A stretch of 64,000 bases of DNA, from NCBI GenBank assembly GCA_030765065.1, contig CM060990.1:456280321-456344320 (forward strand), in the 5' to 3' direction. The stretch is from Deroplatys truncata. Taxonomy: Eukaryota; Arthropoda; Insecta; Mantodea; Mantidae. Numbering within the stretch: the first letter of the stretch is position 1; each line of letters opens with the position of its first letter. The position numbers and the translations under genes were made by a program. The notes below the pieces were generated by a model, which was not told the DNA's origin, did no database searches, and saw only the letters and a list, made by a program, of their open reading frames with translations. Below, piece after piece: positions 22,740-34,669 of this stretch.

Positions 22740-23264
22740 CTCCATCTCAAAAATACACTGCATGTTCCAATAAAATCCTTAAGGTTTTTACAGCATACTT
22801 TTTTATTTAATAAGACGTTTGAATATTGCCGTTGTAGCTTTTCCCCTTAGAGCTGCTGACAGCCACTAGATGCCACTGTCAACACATGAAAGGAAGAGGG
22901 AGCTCAATATTTAGGGGCTTAATGAAAAAGCTTCCTTTCCATTGGGGTTTTCTCAATACCTAATTCTAATCAACAGTTTATATGTATCACTAGCTGTTCC
23001 CTTTCATCTCTGGGTACATTGCATTGTGAAAAAGTCCAAGGATTTCCTTCATCAGTGGCATTTCTTCCTAGAAAGTGGATCAGTAATAATAAAATGTATT
23101 AATCATTGGCATGCTAAACCTTCTCGTGTGGAAACTATAAATAACCCGCTTAACTATCTACACGCAGTTTATGTTTGTTGCACTGAATATTTTCCAGATG
23201 ACACATTTTTTATTCAGATTTCTTCAAATTTTCACAAATAAAACCCAGAAGTAGTGTAGACAAA
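22740..23264. other. Unannotated AT-rich stretch
   Basis: No supported feature. Confidence 0.5.
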
Positions 23265-24685
23265 TATACAGTTTGTCTATAAAAATACTGTCATACTTTG
23301 AACTGGTATTGCGTTGCTTTGGATGGTCGTATTGGGATGAAGTTGGGAACATTCGAAAGAAAAACTGAAATATTTTTACTATACCTCATAGACATTGAAT
23401 GTTGTCCCCACGGATGGCGCTGCAGACATCAAGGCGATATTCCCATTCACGTCACACACGCTCAAACATATCTGATGAAATGAACTGGATCGCAGCAGTG
23501 ATACGAAGTTGCACTCCTTGCAGATTTTGAGGCAATGGGGGGTTCATAAATACAATCCGTTATGTAATCCCATAAAAAAGGTCACAGACCGTCAAGTCAG
23601 ACGACCTCGGCTGCTACTTGTAGAAGACATTATCATCATTTCCGGTACTTCCAATCCATTTTCCTGGAAGCCCCTCATTCAGATGTTCCTGAACATGTAA
23701 ATGCTAGTGAGGAGGTGTTCCATCTGGTTAGAAAATAAATTCTTGCCTTCATCTTCTTCTTCCAATTGTGGAAATAACCATTCAGTGAGCATGTCAAGAA
23801 AAGTTGCACCCTTGACAGTGGCCTCGCGAAAGAAAAATGGGCCATAGACTTGACGTTTCGGTGTGGCAAAAAAGACTTTCACTTTAGTGGAGTCTCTTTC
23901 AGCTTCCAAAATGGCATGTGGATTCTGGCTGCCCCAAATCGTAACATTATGCCTGTTCACTTTTCCACTAACGTGGAATGTTGCCTCATCGCTGAAAATT
24001 ATTTTTTATGACAGATTTCCTTTATCCTCCATTAGTACCAATAATTGTTCTGAGAAATCTAATCGTTTTGCAGGGTCATCAGGTTTCAACTTATGCAGTA
24101 ATTGCAGTTTGTAGGGGTGCAACCTCAGTCACATACACAGGATCTTAGATACGGTGGATTTAGGGGTGTTTAACTGCTGACTAGCTCTACGGACAGACTT
24201 CTTAGGACTACGTACAAATGCCTCCCGCACTTGTTCCACAATTCCCGCATTGACAGATTGCTCTCCCTGAATGATCTATCCTTTAATGACATATGCAGCC
24301 ATGATCCACAAAATCACGGTACCACTTCAAAATTCACGTGTGTGTAAGAGCTTCATGTTGAAACCTTCGCCTAAAAGCACGCTGAACCTGCACCAGACTC
24401 TGCGATATGATATTCCAATACACACCAGCTACCTTCTTGTGGGTTCGCCATAACTCCTTCACATGTAACTTACCTGCTAAACATCCAACAATGAACCCAT
24501 ATCGACTAACCACAAACGTGAGTGAATTTAGTTTCTGGTTGATTCCCGCGATCCTGTCCATTGTTGACATGCACAAAAATATTTGCGTTTTTCTTTCGAA
24601 TGTCACCAATTTCATTTAAATAGGATTATCCAAGCCGACGTGATGCCATTTTGGAATATGGCAGTTTTTATGGACACATTGTATA
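23265..24685 (-). mobile_element. DUF4817-type mariner-related DNA transposon, copy 1
   Basis: Long terminal inverted repeats (roughly 130-150 bp, imperfect) run inward from TATACAGTTTGTCTATAAAA at 23265 and from the reverse complement ending at 24685 (minus strand TATACAATGTGTCCATAAAA). The matching block continues to GACATTCGAAAGAAAAAC (24590-24610), paired with AACATTCGAAAGAAAAAC near 23350. TA flanks both ends. The transposase lies on the minus strand between them. Confidence 0.85.
23480..24615 (-). pseudogene. DUF4817-type transposase, broken
   Basis: Minus-strand reading starts inside the right TIR with MKLVTFERKTQIFL. It then gives the DUF4817 helix-turn-helix, recognisable by SLVQVQRAFRRRFQ (about 24370). 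The catalytic part at 23960-23680 reads NRHNVTIWGSQNPHA, KVKVFFATPKRQVYGPFFF and FLDMLTEWLFPQLEEED, characteristic of these insect transposases. The C-terminal end (about 23680-23490) retains DRWIG-like and SSDLTVCD-like pieces, with the last catalytic aspartate. The region that should hold the QQDGAPPH catalytic box is degraded, and several frame changes and stops are present. It would cut and paste the element if whole. Confidence 0.85.
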
Positions 24686-24689
24686 GTGT

Positions 24690-25758
24690 TTTCATAGCAT
24701 TTCTACATTAATCCAAGTATTTGGAATTACATTTTATGAAGCTTAGAGAAAACAATAATGCCTAAGTAGGTGTAGGAACTTTATTCGAAACAATCGGAGA
24801 AAGACTCCATGTTTGATTTTTCATTTAGACTTCCTTTAACGTATGAAGATCTTTATTTCGTAAACATTCAATATTTTAGAAATTTTTTTTGAATTGCCAT
24901 AAAACGTATCGAAATACCTTGTTATAAACCTTAGAAGACAGTAATACCAAACTCCACAACGTGTACTATGGTGACAGAGCAGTCTAGGATAAAAGCTGAA
25001 ATAAATTTGGTTAAAATTGCAGGCCATGAGTTTCACTTGTACATTCTATAGCGGAAATTCTTGAACGTGGGATCCTTGGTTTTCATTCGGGGTAATATTA
25101 AGTGTTTGGGTTGGACTCAGTTGTTTTAAGTTATGAGTTAGGATAATAGTGAAGGATGAGGTAATTTTTAAGGCTGTTAATTACTTGTTGCATTCATTGC
25201 TCTGTCTATTCGTATCTTTTAGCGCAGATTGTGGATTACAAGACAAATATACATTGCTTTATCTTTAAGCAGAGCATTTATTCTCAATTATCTACAAAAA
25301 ATAATACTCTAATACGTTTCCTGCTTTTATGTTTTGTTATTGACATAGTCGTACAGTTCAGTGTCTGCTATTCCCCCCACTTAATTATCCGTTTCTAGAA
25401 AAGAACTATCTAAATACAAGCACACTGTTTTTAATCTCACGCCAATACCCCCTGAATTTTAAAAATTATTGGTTGATTAATGCTTCAGATCTTCTTTGCT
25501 GGTTCATGTAAACAGCTCATGTCAAAAGATTAATTAGATTAATTTATCTATTACACCTAACGTTTAATACAACGGTTCCCAAGGGACAACATGGCCGCTC
25601 CAGGAGAGTGAAGGAAATAAACATTCAATTGAATTTAAATTAATTGATGAATAAAAAACAAAAAGTAGGATCAAAATAAGAAAATTACAAATCTTACTCT
25701 GAGCGGAAATTTATGAAACTAAATTTCGCGCCCCTCCAGCACGCGATTCATGCCATTC
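24690..25758. other. Unannotated AT-rich intergenic stretch
   Basis: No coding region or element end supported apart from the transposon that follows. Confidence 0.5.
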
Positions 25759-25851
25759 TATAACTGGCGCAAAACTTCTGGAATCGTGACCTTGATTGCC
25801 ACCCCAGCTGCCGAGCCTAGGAATGGTTTATGTTTAGCTTAATCAACGAAA

Positions 25852-25890
25852 GCCATATAATACCTTTGCTTACTCACAGTGCGTAACACA
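25852..25890 (+). promoter_or_regulatory. Possible promoter of the DD82E transposase
   Basis: CATATAATACC at 25854 is a TATA-like box, with a TCACAGT initiator-like site about 22 bp downstream (25876). Both lie inside the element and about 100 bp before the ATG. Confidence 0.3.
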
Positions 25891-25977
25891 TACAGTCTGC
25901 ATAGAAAGTGTTCGCATCTGGTTGTAATTTCAAAGAGAGCAGTGCCTAAATAGTGCTTATTTGTGATATTTATAACC

Positions 25978-27399
25978 ATGGCTCCTACATTTTCAAAGTT
26001 AAGTGGTAAGATATTACATAGTCAAAGCAGGAAAATAATTGCAAATGTCCTCGGCTTCATGAAACAAGAAGCAGAGATGAAGGAAGAAAATATATGTTCA
26101 TCCGAGTTCCACAAAAGCCTTAAGAAAGTGAAAGAAAGAGTAGCCAAAGCAACTGGTGTTTCACCGAGTTCCGTTTCCAGAGTTCTCAAAGTTAATAAAA
26201 AACACATGGATGAAGGAGTACCATTTGACACACCTGGGAAGACACATAAGGTTCCTAAACGTGTTACAGAAATAGACGATTTCGACAAATGCGTCATTCG
26301 GCGCACGATTCACAATTTCTACGTGGAAGAAAAAACTGTGCCAACAATAAGCAGATTGCTCATCAAGCTGAAAGACAGCATAAATTTTCAAGGTGGTGCT
26401 ACAAGTCTCAGAAAAGTTATAAAAGATTTAGAGTTCAAGTGGAAGAAAACCAAATCAAATAGAAGAGTTCTAATAGAAAACCATAACATACGATCTCAGC
26501 GGGAAGAGTACCTTACTCTTCTCCGGAGGTACAAATCAGAGGGTCGAACTATAGTATATGAAGACGAATCATACATTCACAGCAATCATACAACACCTAA
26601 AAGTTGGAGTGACGATAGAGAATTAGGTTTGCGGGCACCTGTTGCCCAAGGGCAAAGACTTATCATCGTTCATACTGCTGGAAAAATTGGCTTCGTTCCA
26701 AATACCCTTCTCATTTACAAGTCACAACAAAAAACAGGAGATTTTCATCAAGAAATGAATACAGAAAATTACATGAAGTGGATCAACACCATGTTGATAC
26801 CTAATATACCTGCTGGATCTGTTCTGGTTATCGACAATGCTTCTTACCATAACACACAAATTGACAAACCACCTACCTCAAATTCCTTGAAACAAGAAAT
26901 GAGAGCTTGGTTACTTAGGCATAATATAGCTTTTCATGAAAGCATGAGTAAAACAAAGCTATATAACTTAATTAAAGCCAACAGACCGCTTCAGAAGTCC
27001 TACATACTTGACCAGATATTAATACAACATGACCATGATGTATTTAGACTGCCACCATATCACCCAGATCTAAACCCAATAGAATTAATCTGGGCTGATG
27101 TCAAAAAATGGGTGGCATGCAGAAATATCACTTTTAAATTAAAAGATGTGGAGCGGTTATGTCGCCAGCGATTTGCTGAAATTGGAAGACCAGAATGGGA
27201 AAATGTATGTCGACATGTGGAACAAATTGAGAATCATTATTTCGAAAAAGATGGAATTGTAGAAAATCAAATTGAAAGAAGTCTCATCCAGGATAATGGT
27301 GCAGAAAGTAGCGACAGCAGTGATGACGGCAATGATATGAGTGATTCCGCAGATGAGGAAGGGCTGTCAGGTGTGGAAGAATTGGAGGTAGATGATTAA
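25978..27399 (+). CDS. IS630/Tc1/mariner-superfamily transposase, DD82E type, intact
   Basis: The start chosen is the ATG at 25978 (ATAACCATGG, a good Kozak match), giving 473 residues. Residues about 1-110 form a helix-rich DNA-binding region that includes KATGVSPSSVSRVLK, a helix-turn-helix. The catalytic core has VYEDESYIH (first Asp), VLVIDNASYHN (second Asp) and PYHPDLNPIELIW (Glu). I count 82 residues between the second Asp and the Glu, against 34-41 in ordinary Tc1/mariner enzymes. The extra length includes RAWLLRHNIAFHESMSKTK...LIKANRP, which looks like a SAP-type helix-extended-helix. The last 30 residues are very acidic and serine-rich. It should bind the 25-bp ends and move the element by cut and paste. 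The same N-terminal layout is seen, broken, at 18.0-18.4 kb. I recall DD82E as the Sailor signature; this was not searched. Confidence 0.93.
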   Translation: MAPTFSKLSGKILHSQSRKIIANVLGFMKQEAEMKEENICSSEFHKSLKKVKERVAKATGVSPSSVSRVLKVNKKHMDEGVPFDTPGKTHKVPKRVTEIDDFDKCVIRRTIHNFYVEEKTVPTISRLLIKLKDSINFQGGATSLRKVIKDLEFKWKKTKSNRRVLIENHNIRSQREEYLTLLRRYKSEGRTIVYEDESYIHSNHTTPKSWSDDRELGLRAPVAQGQRLIIVHTAGKIGFVPNTLLIYKSQQKTGDFHQEMNTENYMKWINTMLIPNIPAGSVLVIDNASYHNTQIDKPPTSNSLKQEMRAWLLRHNIAFHESMSKTKLYNLIKANRPLQKSYILDQILIQHDHDVFRLPPYHPDLNPIELIWADVKKWVACRNITFKLKDVERLCRQRFAEIGRPEWENVCRHVEQIENHYFEKDGIVENQIERSLIQDNGAESSDSSDDGNDMSDSADEEGLSGVEELEVDD

Positions 27400-27639
27400 C
27401 AGTGTGTTTATATTAAGCACTTTTTACAGCGTAGATTTAAATATGCTGTATATAACTAAGTTTATCAGTGCAGCGCAGTGCATAGCCGGTGTGTGTATAT
27501 TTGACAATGACTGTCCCAGGCACTCCTGCAGCATGCAGACACCGGCAGACACCTGATCTGGTAAGTAACTCGCATCATACCTGTCATTAAGATTTTCACA
27601 TGTCTAGAACTGTTGCGCCAGTTATACTTTTAACAGCTC

Positions 27640-28530
27640 CACTCCACTAGCGCCGCGCTGGCCTGTTCCTGGAATTTGATATTCCAGTAGCTTCTCACTT
27701 ATTGTACATCTTTCGAGAATGGCTGGAATGGTCCACTCATAGCTTCTCGAAACGTAGTCCCAAATAAATAGAAGCTGTTATCATAACCACAAGATTTTAA
27801 TTTATTAGCCATTCTTACCAACTTTTCTGTGTTTAACTTCTTTGTGACTGTGTTACAAGTTATGGTTGTATTAATTGTATTGCACTTAAATTATTGGACG
27901 TTACATTATTCATTGTTTTTAGCGCTTTCATTGATTTTCAAATAGGTAGATAGGTGAGTAGATAGGATAATTCATTTCAGTTAATGCATGGTATGTATAA
28001 GGTAGTATGTAGTAGATATGTATAAACAGTGAGTGTTTCTTAATCAATTAATATATCTTGACGGTTTGTGTAAGGCTTTTTTAACATTTGTAATATTAAA
28101 GTTAAGTTTTAGGTCCATATTTTCAATAATATGAGTTTAACTATTTTTTTATAACATTCGTATTCTAACATTGTTTAAACTAAGAATTCGTTGTTAACTG
28201 AAAGTATTCATTCTGAATGAAAAGGGTCACATTTTTAAACGACGAAAGTCTCATTTTATCGAATATCCTGTATTTGCCTTACTTTAGATTATGGACAATG
28301 GTAGAAGAAGTCGTTTATTATCATATTCCTGTCTGATTTTATTTATGCATAAATTTCTGGCTTCAATCAGGAACTTGGAAGAAAAAATATGTTATACTTC
28401 AAAAGGGAGAATAACCATTGGTTGACTCAATTACTTTGCCAAATGAGCCAACGACAAAAAAAATGATAACCGAGCAATGGTGGTCAGAAGAGCTGTCTTC
28501 AAAAGAAAGAATTTCTGAATCAGCTGTGCA
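27640..28530. other. Unannotated AT-rich stretch
   Basis: Short TAGATAGG-type repetition near 27945-27970; otherwise no feature. Confidence 0.5.
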
Positions 28531-28539
28531 CCCTCAATC

Positions 28540-29510
28540 ATTGTTTGCAAAACGCTACAGAAGTGGTTCAAATACCCGCCAATAAAAACAAAAATAGTCA
28601 GAAAATTAATTGAATATAGGTTGTACAGAAACCACTGATGGTCGGCCTCTGCGTGTGATTTGCAGAAAGGTTTTGACAAATAGTTCCAAGTTTGCTGCTA
28701 AACTGCGGCATCATTTTGAGTGAAATCTACCGGGTTCAAAAATAAACTGTCTGATTTTTCTGGAGGAAGTGCAACTAAATTTTAGCTTCAGGGAAAACTA
28801 TGGCAACCCTTGCTAAAACTAATAATGAAAAAGCGCTAAAGCTTCCTACGCAATAAGTTACCATGTGGCTCCTCTGGTGAAGCACGTACGATTTAGGGAT
28901 TCATTCAACCTGTAAAATTTATATTGTGAAGTGTTTGGTTGATGAACAAAGTCTGCAACATAACTGTCAAAAACACGTTGCTAAACGCATCAGTGGTATG
29001 GATGATGGATAAAATTAAATATCGTTGGGAAAATGTACAGAAATACGCGCTGATGGTACAACGGCAATGATGGGTAGCAATCTGTAGCCATTGTCAAACT
29101 TAAAGATAAGGCAAAGAGCTATAATCGCAGATATTGTGATGGAGAAGTAGCGGCCCTGGTTAAGAAGACCAGCTTCGCCGGCCGGGAGGGATCCGAGGCG
29201 CTGACCACGTCTCACCCTCCAGTACTGCCCCCCACTAATGTCGCCTGTAGTGGGCAAAGATGGGAGATGTAGCGGGAGGCCTTGGTCCGATTCTAGCCTG
29301 GCGTGCCATGGGTTTGATTGATTTGACTTCAAGGCACGCGCTAGTCTTGAAAAAAATGACAAATCACAACTGACAATGTTGAATGATGCCATTAAAACAT
29401 TAAGCTAGATAAAGCCGCAACCTCTTAAAGCAGATTCTTCAAAGTAATGTCCGTAGATATGGTAACTTACCATCAGTCCCTCCTACTGCACACTTAAGTA
29501 AAATGCTTCA
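28540..29510 (+). pseudogene. hAT transposase remnant (ZBED5/SCAND3-like), split by a repeat
   Basis: The first part gives a BED-type zinc finger region (PLRVICRKVLTNSSKFAAKL followed by RHHFE, about 28645-28725) and a following coding remnant to about 29010. A TDGTTAMMGSN motif near 29050 is the DG box of this hAT group. After an insertion, RHALVLKKMT and LNDAIKTL-like sequence (about 29325-29400) continues the same protein. IKPQPLKA then leads to a degraded LLLHT box near 29480. Many stops and frame changes are present. These transposases are abundant in insects; the host gene reading is excluded by the decay. Confidence 0.7.
29140..29320. repeat. GC-rich repeat inserted in the hAT remnant
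   Basis: Sharp GC-rich block (CTTCGCCGGCCGGGAGGG, CCTCCAGTACTGCCCCCC) flanked on both sides by hAT-derived coding sequence. It resembles the 3' body of a SINE or LINE, but no Pol III boxes or target duplication could be confirmed. Confidence 0.45.
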
Positions 29511-29679
29511 CCTAGGATGAACCTTAAAAGGTTTGATGAAACTGCATGCTGCAGTACCAACACCATTTATGGACAATAACGCTATATTGGCGACGTGTTT
29601 AATGATGAAAACGGGGTGTGCAAACAGATATATAGCAGTCATTCTATTGCAGGGTATAACTTCCACATCCCCCCTTTTG

Positions 29680-31075
29680 TGAAATATTTAGAGATAGATT
29701 CAAGGAACTTCTGGGTTGTCTATGCTTTGAGGATAAATCAACAAGAAATGAGCATCGCAAGAAAGAGAAGCTTATTAGAATTCGTCATGTTTGGGAAAGA
29801 ATAAAGAAACCTTACAAAACACTATATTCCGGGAAGCTATCTTACTGATAGCTTTCAGGAGGCGTTGTTCGTTCCGGCAGAATATGGCATCAAAGCCCGA
29901 CAAAAAATGTTCGGGCTTGCAGACCCATAGGCATTGCCGCACTAGAAGGGAGTTCTCTATTTGGGTAAAGAAGGTACCGCTAGGGCCATAGTTCTTAGTT
30001 CCAGTGTGGTTCTTTGTCCCACTGAATCGTATACAGAAATATAAACGGAGACAATTTCTTCACTGATCTAAAGCTTGTCAGGTAATTGCTAAGTAATGGC
30101 CGCAGTTTTGCTGGAGCAGTAAGAAAGAATAAAATATTCGTCCTCCTGAGTTTCGGCCGCATAAAACAAGACAAACTGGAAAAAGCCTTTTGGTTTCACA
30201 AATAATTTTGGGCTAGTATCTTACGTGCCAGAGCAAAGGAAGGTTATGATATTTCTGACCAGCTTTTACCATTCAAACATAGTTTTTGAGAAGGCGAGTA
30301 ACAATGTATTATATTATTTCTAATGAAACTAAGGGTGGTGTATAGAGTCTGGATTCACTTGTTCACTCATACTCCTTCAAGATAAGGACAAATCGCTGAA
30401 GAGTAGAATTCTCCATGAATCTCGTGATGTTTGTGGTTCGGCGGTATGTCATATAGCTAACTGTAAAACCTCAGTGGAACAAAACCAAGGAGACTAGACG
30501 AAGGCTCTTCAGAATCTAAACAATGAACATTTAAACAGAATATAAAGACTGGGACTACATCATGAAGCTGTGTAGGTAAATGAACCAGCCTTACCAGACC
30601 AAACTTAGAATCAGTCAATCAGTCAGAATCAGCTGCTGAAACTCACAGGAAACTCATTTTTCTTCTAAATTAAATTGTATTTTATTTATGGGCGCTGTTT
30701 AACTGCTATGGTCCGTAGCGTCACATTTTTTATTGGGCGTGAAAGATCAGAAATTTTGCTCAAATGCCTCTTTAACAGGCTTTAGGTTCTTTTACGTGCC
30801 GTAAATCTACGACATGGGACTACCGGATTTACTTTCCTTTCGCAGAAAGCCATTCTAAGGATTTTGACGCCCGAAAAAATCTATCGCCCTCCGCCGGATT
30901 AGAACCCGTGGCCATGGTGCCCCCGGACCACGGAGGACAACGCAGGAAGAAGAGCACATGTTACCTCTGCGAATGTAAGAAGGTAAAAATGCAAAGGCAA
31001 AATTATGATAAGTGCAAGAAGAAAATTTGTGGAGAATATTCTTGCTGTAAAAGATTGTACATTCAATGTGGAAAA
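29680..31075 (+). pseudogene. piggyBac-like transposase, broken, interrupted by a SINE
   Basis: Readable pieces in order: GCLCFEDKSTRNEHRK (about 29715), IRHVWERIKKPYKTLYSG, NFFTDLKL (about 30050), AGAVRKNK (about 30115), a HSYSFKI-like segment near 30370, RDVCGSA (about 30425), and after the SINE a cysteine-rich tail CYLCECKK...CKKKICGEYSCC (about 30962-31060). This is the order of PGBD4-like piggyBac transposases: an N-terminal helical part, RNase-H-fold core, and C-terminal zinc-binding cysteine domain that contacts the TIRs. Many frame changes and stops are present. No TTAA-flanked ends could be assigned. Confidence 0.75.
30668..30941 (-). mobile_element. tRNA-derived SINE, family A, copy 2
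   Basis: Minus-strand head GTTGTCCTCCGTGG with a shortened tRNA part, a B-box remnant, the CCGTAAATCTACGAC-type core, and a tail CCATAAATAAAATAC at the left end. It separates the catalytic part of the piggyBac remnant from its cysteine-rich tail. A clean target duplication was not found, and the tRNA head has lost about 20 bp relative to copy 1. Confidence 0.9.
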
Positions 31076-31079
31076 TAAA

Positions 31080-34000
31080 AATCAAAGAACAATAATTGCA
31101 AATAATTTTACGTTTAAATTTTGCGCATCTAATCTGAAAATAAAATCATATTAGAAGGAAAACTTTTATGCACTAAGCATATTACCTAATAAATTGTCTT
31201 TAATATCTAGATTATGTTTATAATATTTGTCAAATGCATCCCAAAATAAAAAAAAATAGGATGCCCAATAAACACCTTATTTTAGTTTAATTTAGTTTGA
31301 TAGGGGCACAACACCTACCTGCACTGCAACCTTTGCAGATCTATAAAATATACCTTAATGAAACCAATTAATACTCAAAATTACAACTGAGATATTTTGG
31401 ACAATAAGATGGAAGAAAGGTTTGGCTTTCTAGGGTAAATGTGTTTACATCATTCAATTCTGATAACATTTAAAAAGATGGAAGAGGTGTATATGGCATT
31501 CCTCTAACCAGAGATATAACTCGATGTGTAAATTGAAGAAGTTTATGAACACGTTTGCTCTATCTTTAATATATTTGCAAAGATTGGAACAGCTCGCTTT
31601 CCTCGCAGGAGGGTGCGAAAATCACACTTGGCGTATACGTTCAGGTACATCACAGAGAAGAATGTTTGCTAAGCTTTCATAGCCGCTGCAAAGCTTTAGC
31701 TGCAGGTCCTTCGTGTATTTTCAGCGAAATGTTTAGTGTTTAAAGACCTAACTAAAAGTGAAGCAAGCTTGTTTAAACTTGAATCGAGCAGTAAAGGAAA
31801 ATGAATAATTCAACTTAAACGTTTGCTTATGCTCTTAATGTAAGAAAACCAACTATGTACGTTATAACCATCAGATTCAAATATATTCCTGTAATTACCA
31901 AAGGATTCAATGAGAAAAATAGAGTAGGATGCTTACTTTTATTAAAAAAAGAGGAAAATGAAATAAAACTAACTAAATTATTTTATTTCAGCAAGTAATA
32001 AGCGAAAATAACATATAAACAATCTTGTTTTTATTGAAACGTTCAATGAAAGTCAGTACAATGCATTCAACCGCCCTGTTGCAATGCCCTACTGTCAGCG
32101 GAAAGTATGGTTGTAAAATTCAAAAGTACTAAGTTGTAGTGAAACGAGGTGCTTTCGGAAGAAAGATTTGTATCGTAGTAAGAGTTGTCTTAATCGTTTC
32201 ATATTTGAAAAATAATGCGACGAAAAGTTCCACTTAAATCACGGATCAGACTGAAATTTTATTAGAATGTTTCACACCTATTTGAATACAGAATTACCTA
32301 CTAAGACGATGGTATTACGTATATATTGACATGTTTCTAACTATTTATATTGCTTTTTATATCGAGTCAGACGCGAGAGTTCCTCTAACAATTACCTTAA
32401 GTGCTTTAATATTCACTGCGGTTGCACATCTTTAATGCATGCCCAAAGTTATGCTTTCATTTCCTAAGTGAATAGCTCCAGAGAAGTCTTTAGAGAAGTA
32501 AATGCATTTATCTTACCCTGTACTAATTATAGACACAATGGCGTGGGAATTTTCATTGCCTTTTCTAACTCATGCTTCAGGAAAGAGGACGCTCTGATGC
32601 CTGATAAACGGCAATAAAACCCACTCCAACAGATTCCACGAGCTATAACTGGGAATATTAAGGATAAGGCCTAATTATTCACTGTTCCGACTGTAAAATC
32701 TGCAAGTCTTAGCAATTAATTCGTTATTTCATGAAGATATTGCGTACCACGTAGCGCAGGATTATAATGACAGGATGTGTAAAACAGCACAAATGTAGGA
32801 ATGCGTGACAAGATGGTTGCGTGCCTGCAACACAATTCCAACAACATGTAATTATAGTTGAAACTATGCAAAATTACACACGCAACATGTTCTAGGACTC
32901 TACCCCCAAAAATGAATGCAGCTTCTGTAAACGGTAGACAGAGTTCGTCTGTTTGAATCTTTCTAATGTAAGCAGGCGGCTAAGTGTTTGCGCAAGAACA
33001 CAATGTTTAGCAAATGTCTCCAATAAGTCCTCGTAAAGCGGCAATGATAAATATTTTAAAACGCACCAGATCTGTTGAGTCTTAACAGTTTTCTACAAGA
33101 TTTCGAAAAACAAATAAGTTTTTTAAACTTTATAGACAAAATGCTCAAACAGTGTAGAATCAGGACCCAATTTAGTTTTACACTCTTGGACATTTTAATG
33201 CACAAAGATGATGTTTATAGGACATAAATATGTGTGAGAAAATAGCCTGTAAAATATTAAATCTTTATTTTCTCGTAATCTTCGTATAAATTTTCAATGC
33301 TTTACAATGTCACTTTCTATGCAGCTTTTATTCATTTTTTCTAATTTTCAATATAATTCAATTCATCCTTAAACATGGATGAAGAGATCTGAGGACCATC
33401 AAGATAATTTTGGATTTAGGATTTGAACACTGGTTGTTATAAAATTTAAATTATACATAATTAAGTATTTTTTCCAGGAAACGCTTTAATGGGACACAAA
33501 ATTTAATATTTCATCGTAAAGAACTACACTCGAGAAATAATATGTAGAATATTCATCATGGGGACATTTCAGATATGACACGATTTTCATCTCTTAAGAC
33601 TGGTTTCTGGGAAAGTTAGGTAAATAGCACTATGAAAATTAATTTCTAATTATAATTATATTGGACAAATTCGTGACATCATTTTCAACTACATACATTA
33701 GTTGAAATTTATATAAATTAGCAATTTCAGAACGAGTACCCTTAAAATTACTCTGTTTGTAAAGTATTTTTGAATACATGTGTAGAGAGTTGTTTAACAA
33801 CAGTATGATCATTGTAACATAGATTACCTTCTGCTTGAATGTCGCGGCGAATAATTCCTCTCGGTATAAAGAATATTCCTGTCATAAAATAAAAGACTGA
33901 GAAAGGGAATTGTTTTATTTTCAACTTACAGTCAGTAGCTTCAAAATTCGATCTGATCCAAACAGTTGAGCTAGTAATGTAATTAAATAAAATTATTGCA

Positions 34001-34665
34001 AATGACGTAGTATTATTACTTATAGAGTCACAGTTGAAGTGAGAAAAAGTAAGGAAGTAAAACGTTATAACACAGACACAAACTTTTACGCTATTAATTC
34101 AACCTAAGTAATGTTTTAAAATAACATAGGGAAGGATGAGTCTTATCCCTAAATATGTTCCCATAGCCCGACCCCATTATATCAGTTCTATAGGACTTCA
34201 GTCTTCTCACTTAAATCCCTTCTCAGGGACCGTAATAAAGTATGATAATTTAGTTTGCAGTAAACTGAATATAAGAAAAGAAAAAAAGGCAGTTTCAAAA
34301 ACGTTTAAATTTCTACAAAGTATTGCTTTTTGCTACTTTTGAAAGTTTATTTACAAGTTTGGTATAGGTATATCCTAAAGTAAACAAAAAGTATAAAAGT
34401 ATACAGATGCGATTTTTAATTTTAATTTCAGAATGTGTGTTTCAACACAGTACTAGGAGAACCAGTGAACATAGAGCGCACTTCAATTGCGGTATATTTG
34501 ATGTGTCCGACACAGTCCTTAAAAGACTTGCTAGCACAGCGAGGAATCGTACCTCACTATCTCTAACATTGAAGACTGGCTATTAACGTTGAATGCTTTA
34601 GACAACCTTGTGGGTCGGGGTTAGGATTTTAGAAGTAGAGGAACATTTAAGTACTGCAGCCAGGC
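31080..34665. other. Unannotated AT-rich intergenic stretch
   Basis: 3.6 kb of AT-rich DNA. No coding region, RNA gene or repeat boundary could be supported. Confidence 0.5.
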
Positions 34666-34669
34666 TGGC

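Larger units (their letters stand above)
25759..27626 (+). mobile_element. Apparently complete DD82E (Sailor-like) Tc1/mariner-superfamily transposon
   Basis: The left end TATAACTGGCGCAAAACTTC (25759 onward) is matched by the inverted right end, whose minus strand reads TATAACTGGCGCAACAGTTC from 27626. TA is present at both outer edges, consistent with a TA target duplication (element proper about 25761-27624). The TIR is about 25 bp with one or two differences. The single uninterrupted transposase gene lies between. Length is 1.87 kb. With an open frame and matching ends, this is the best candidate in the window for a recently active DNA transposon. Confidence 0.85.
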
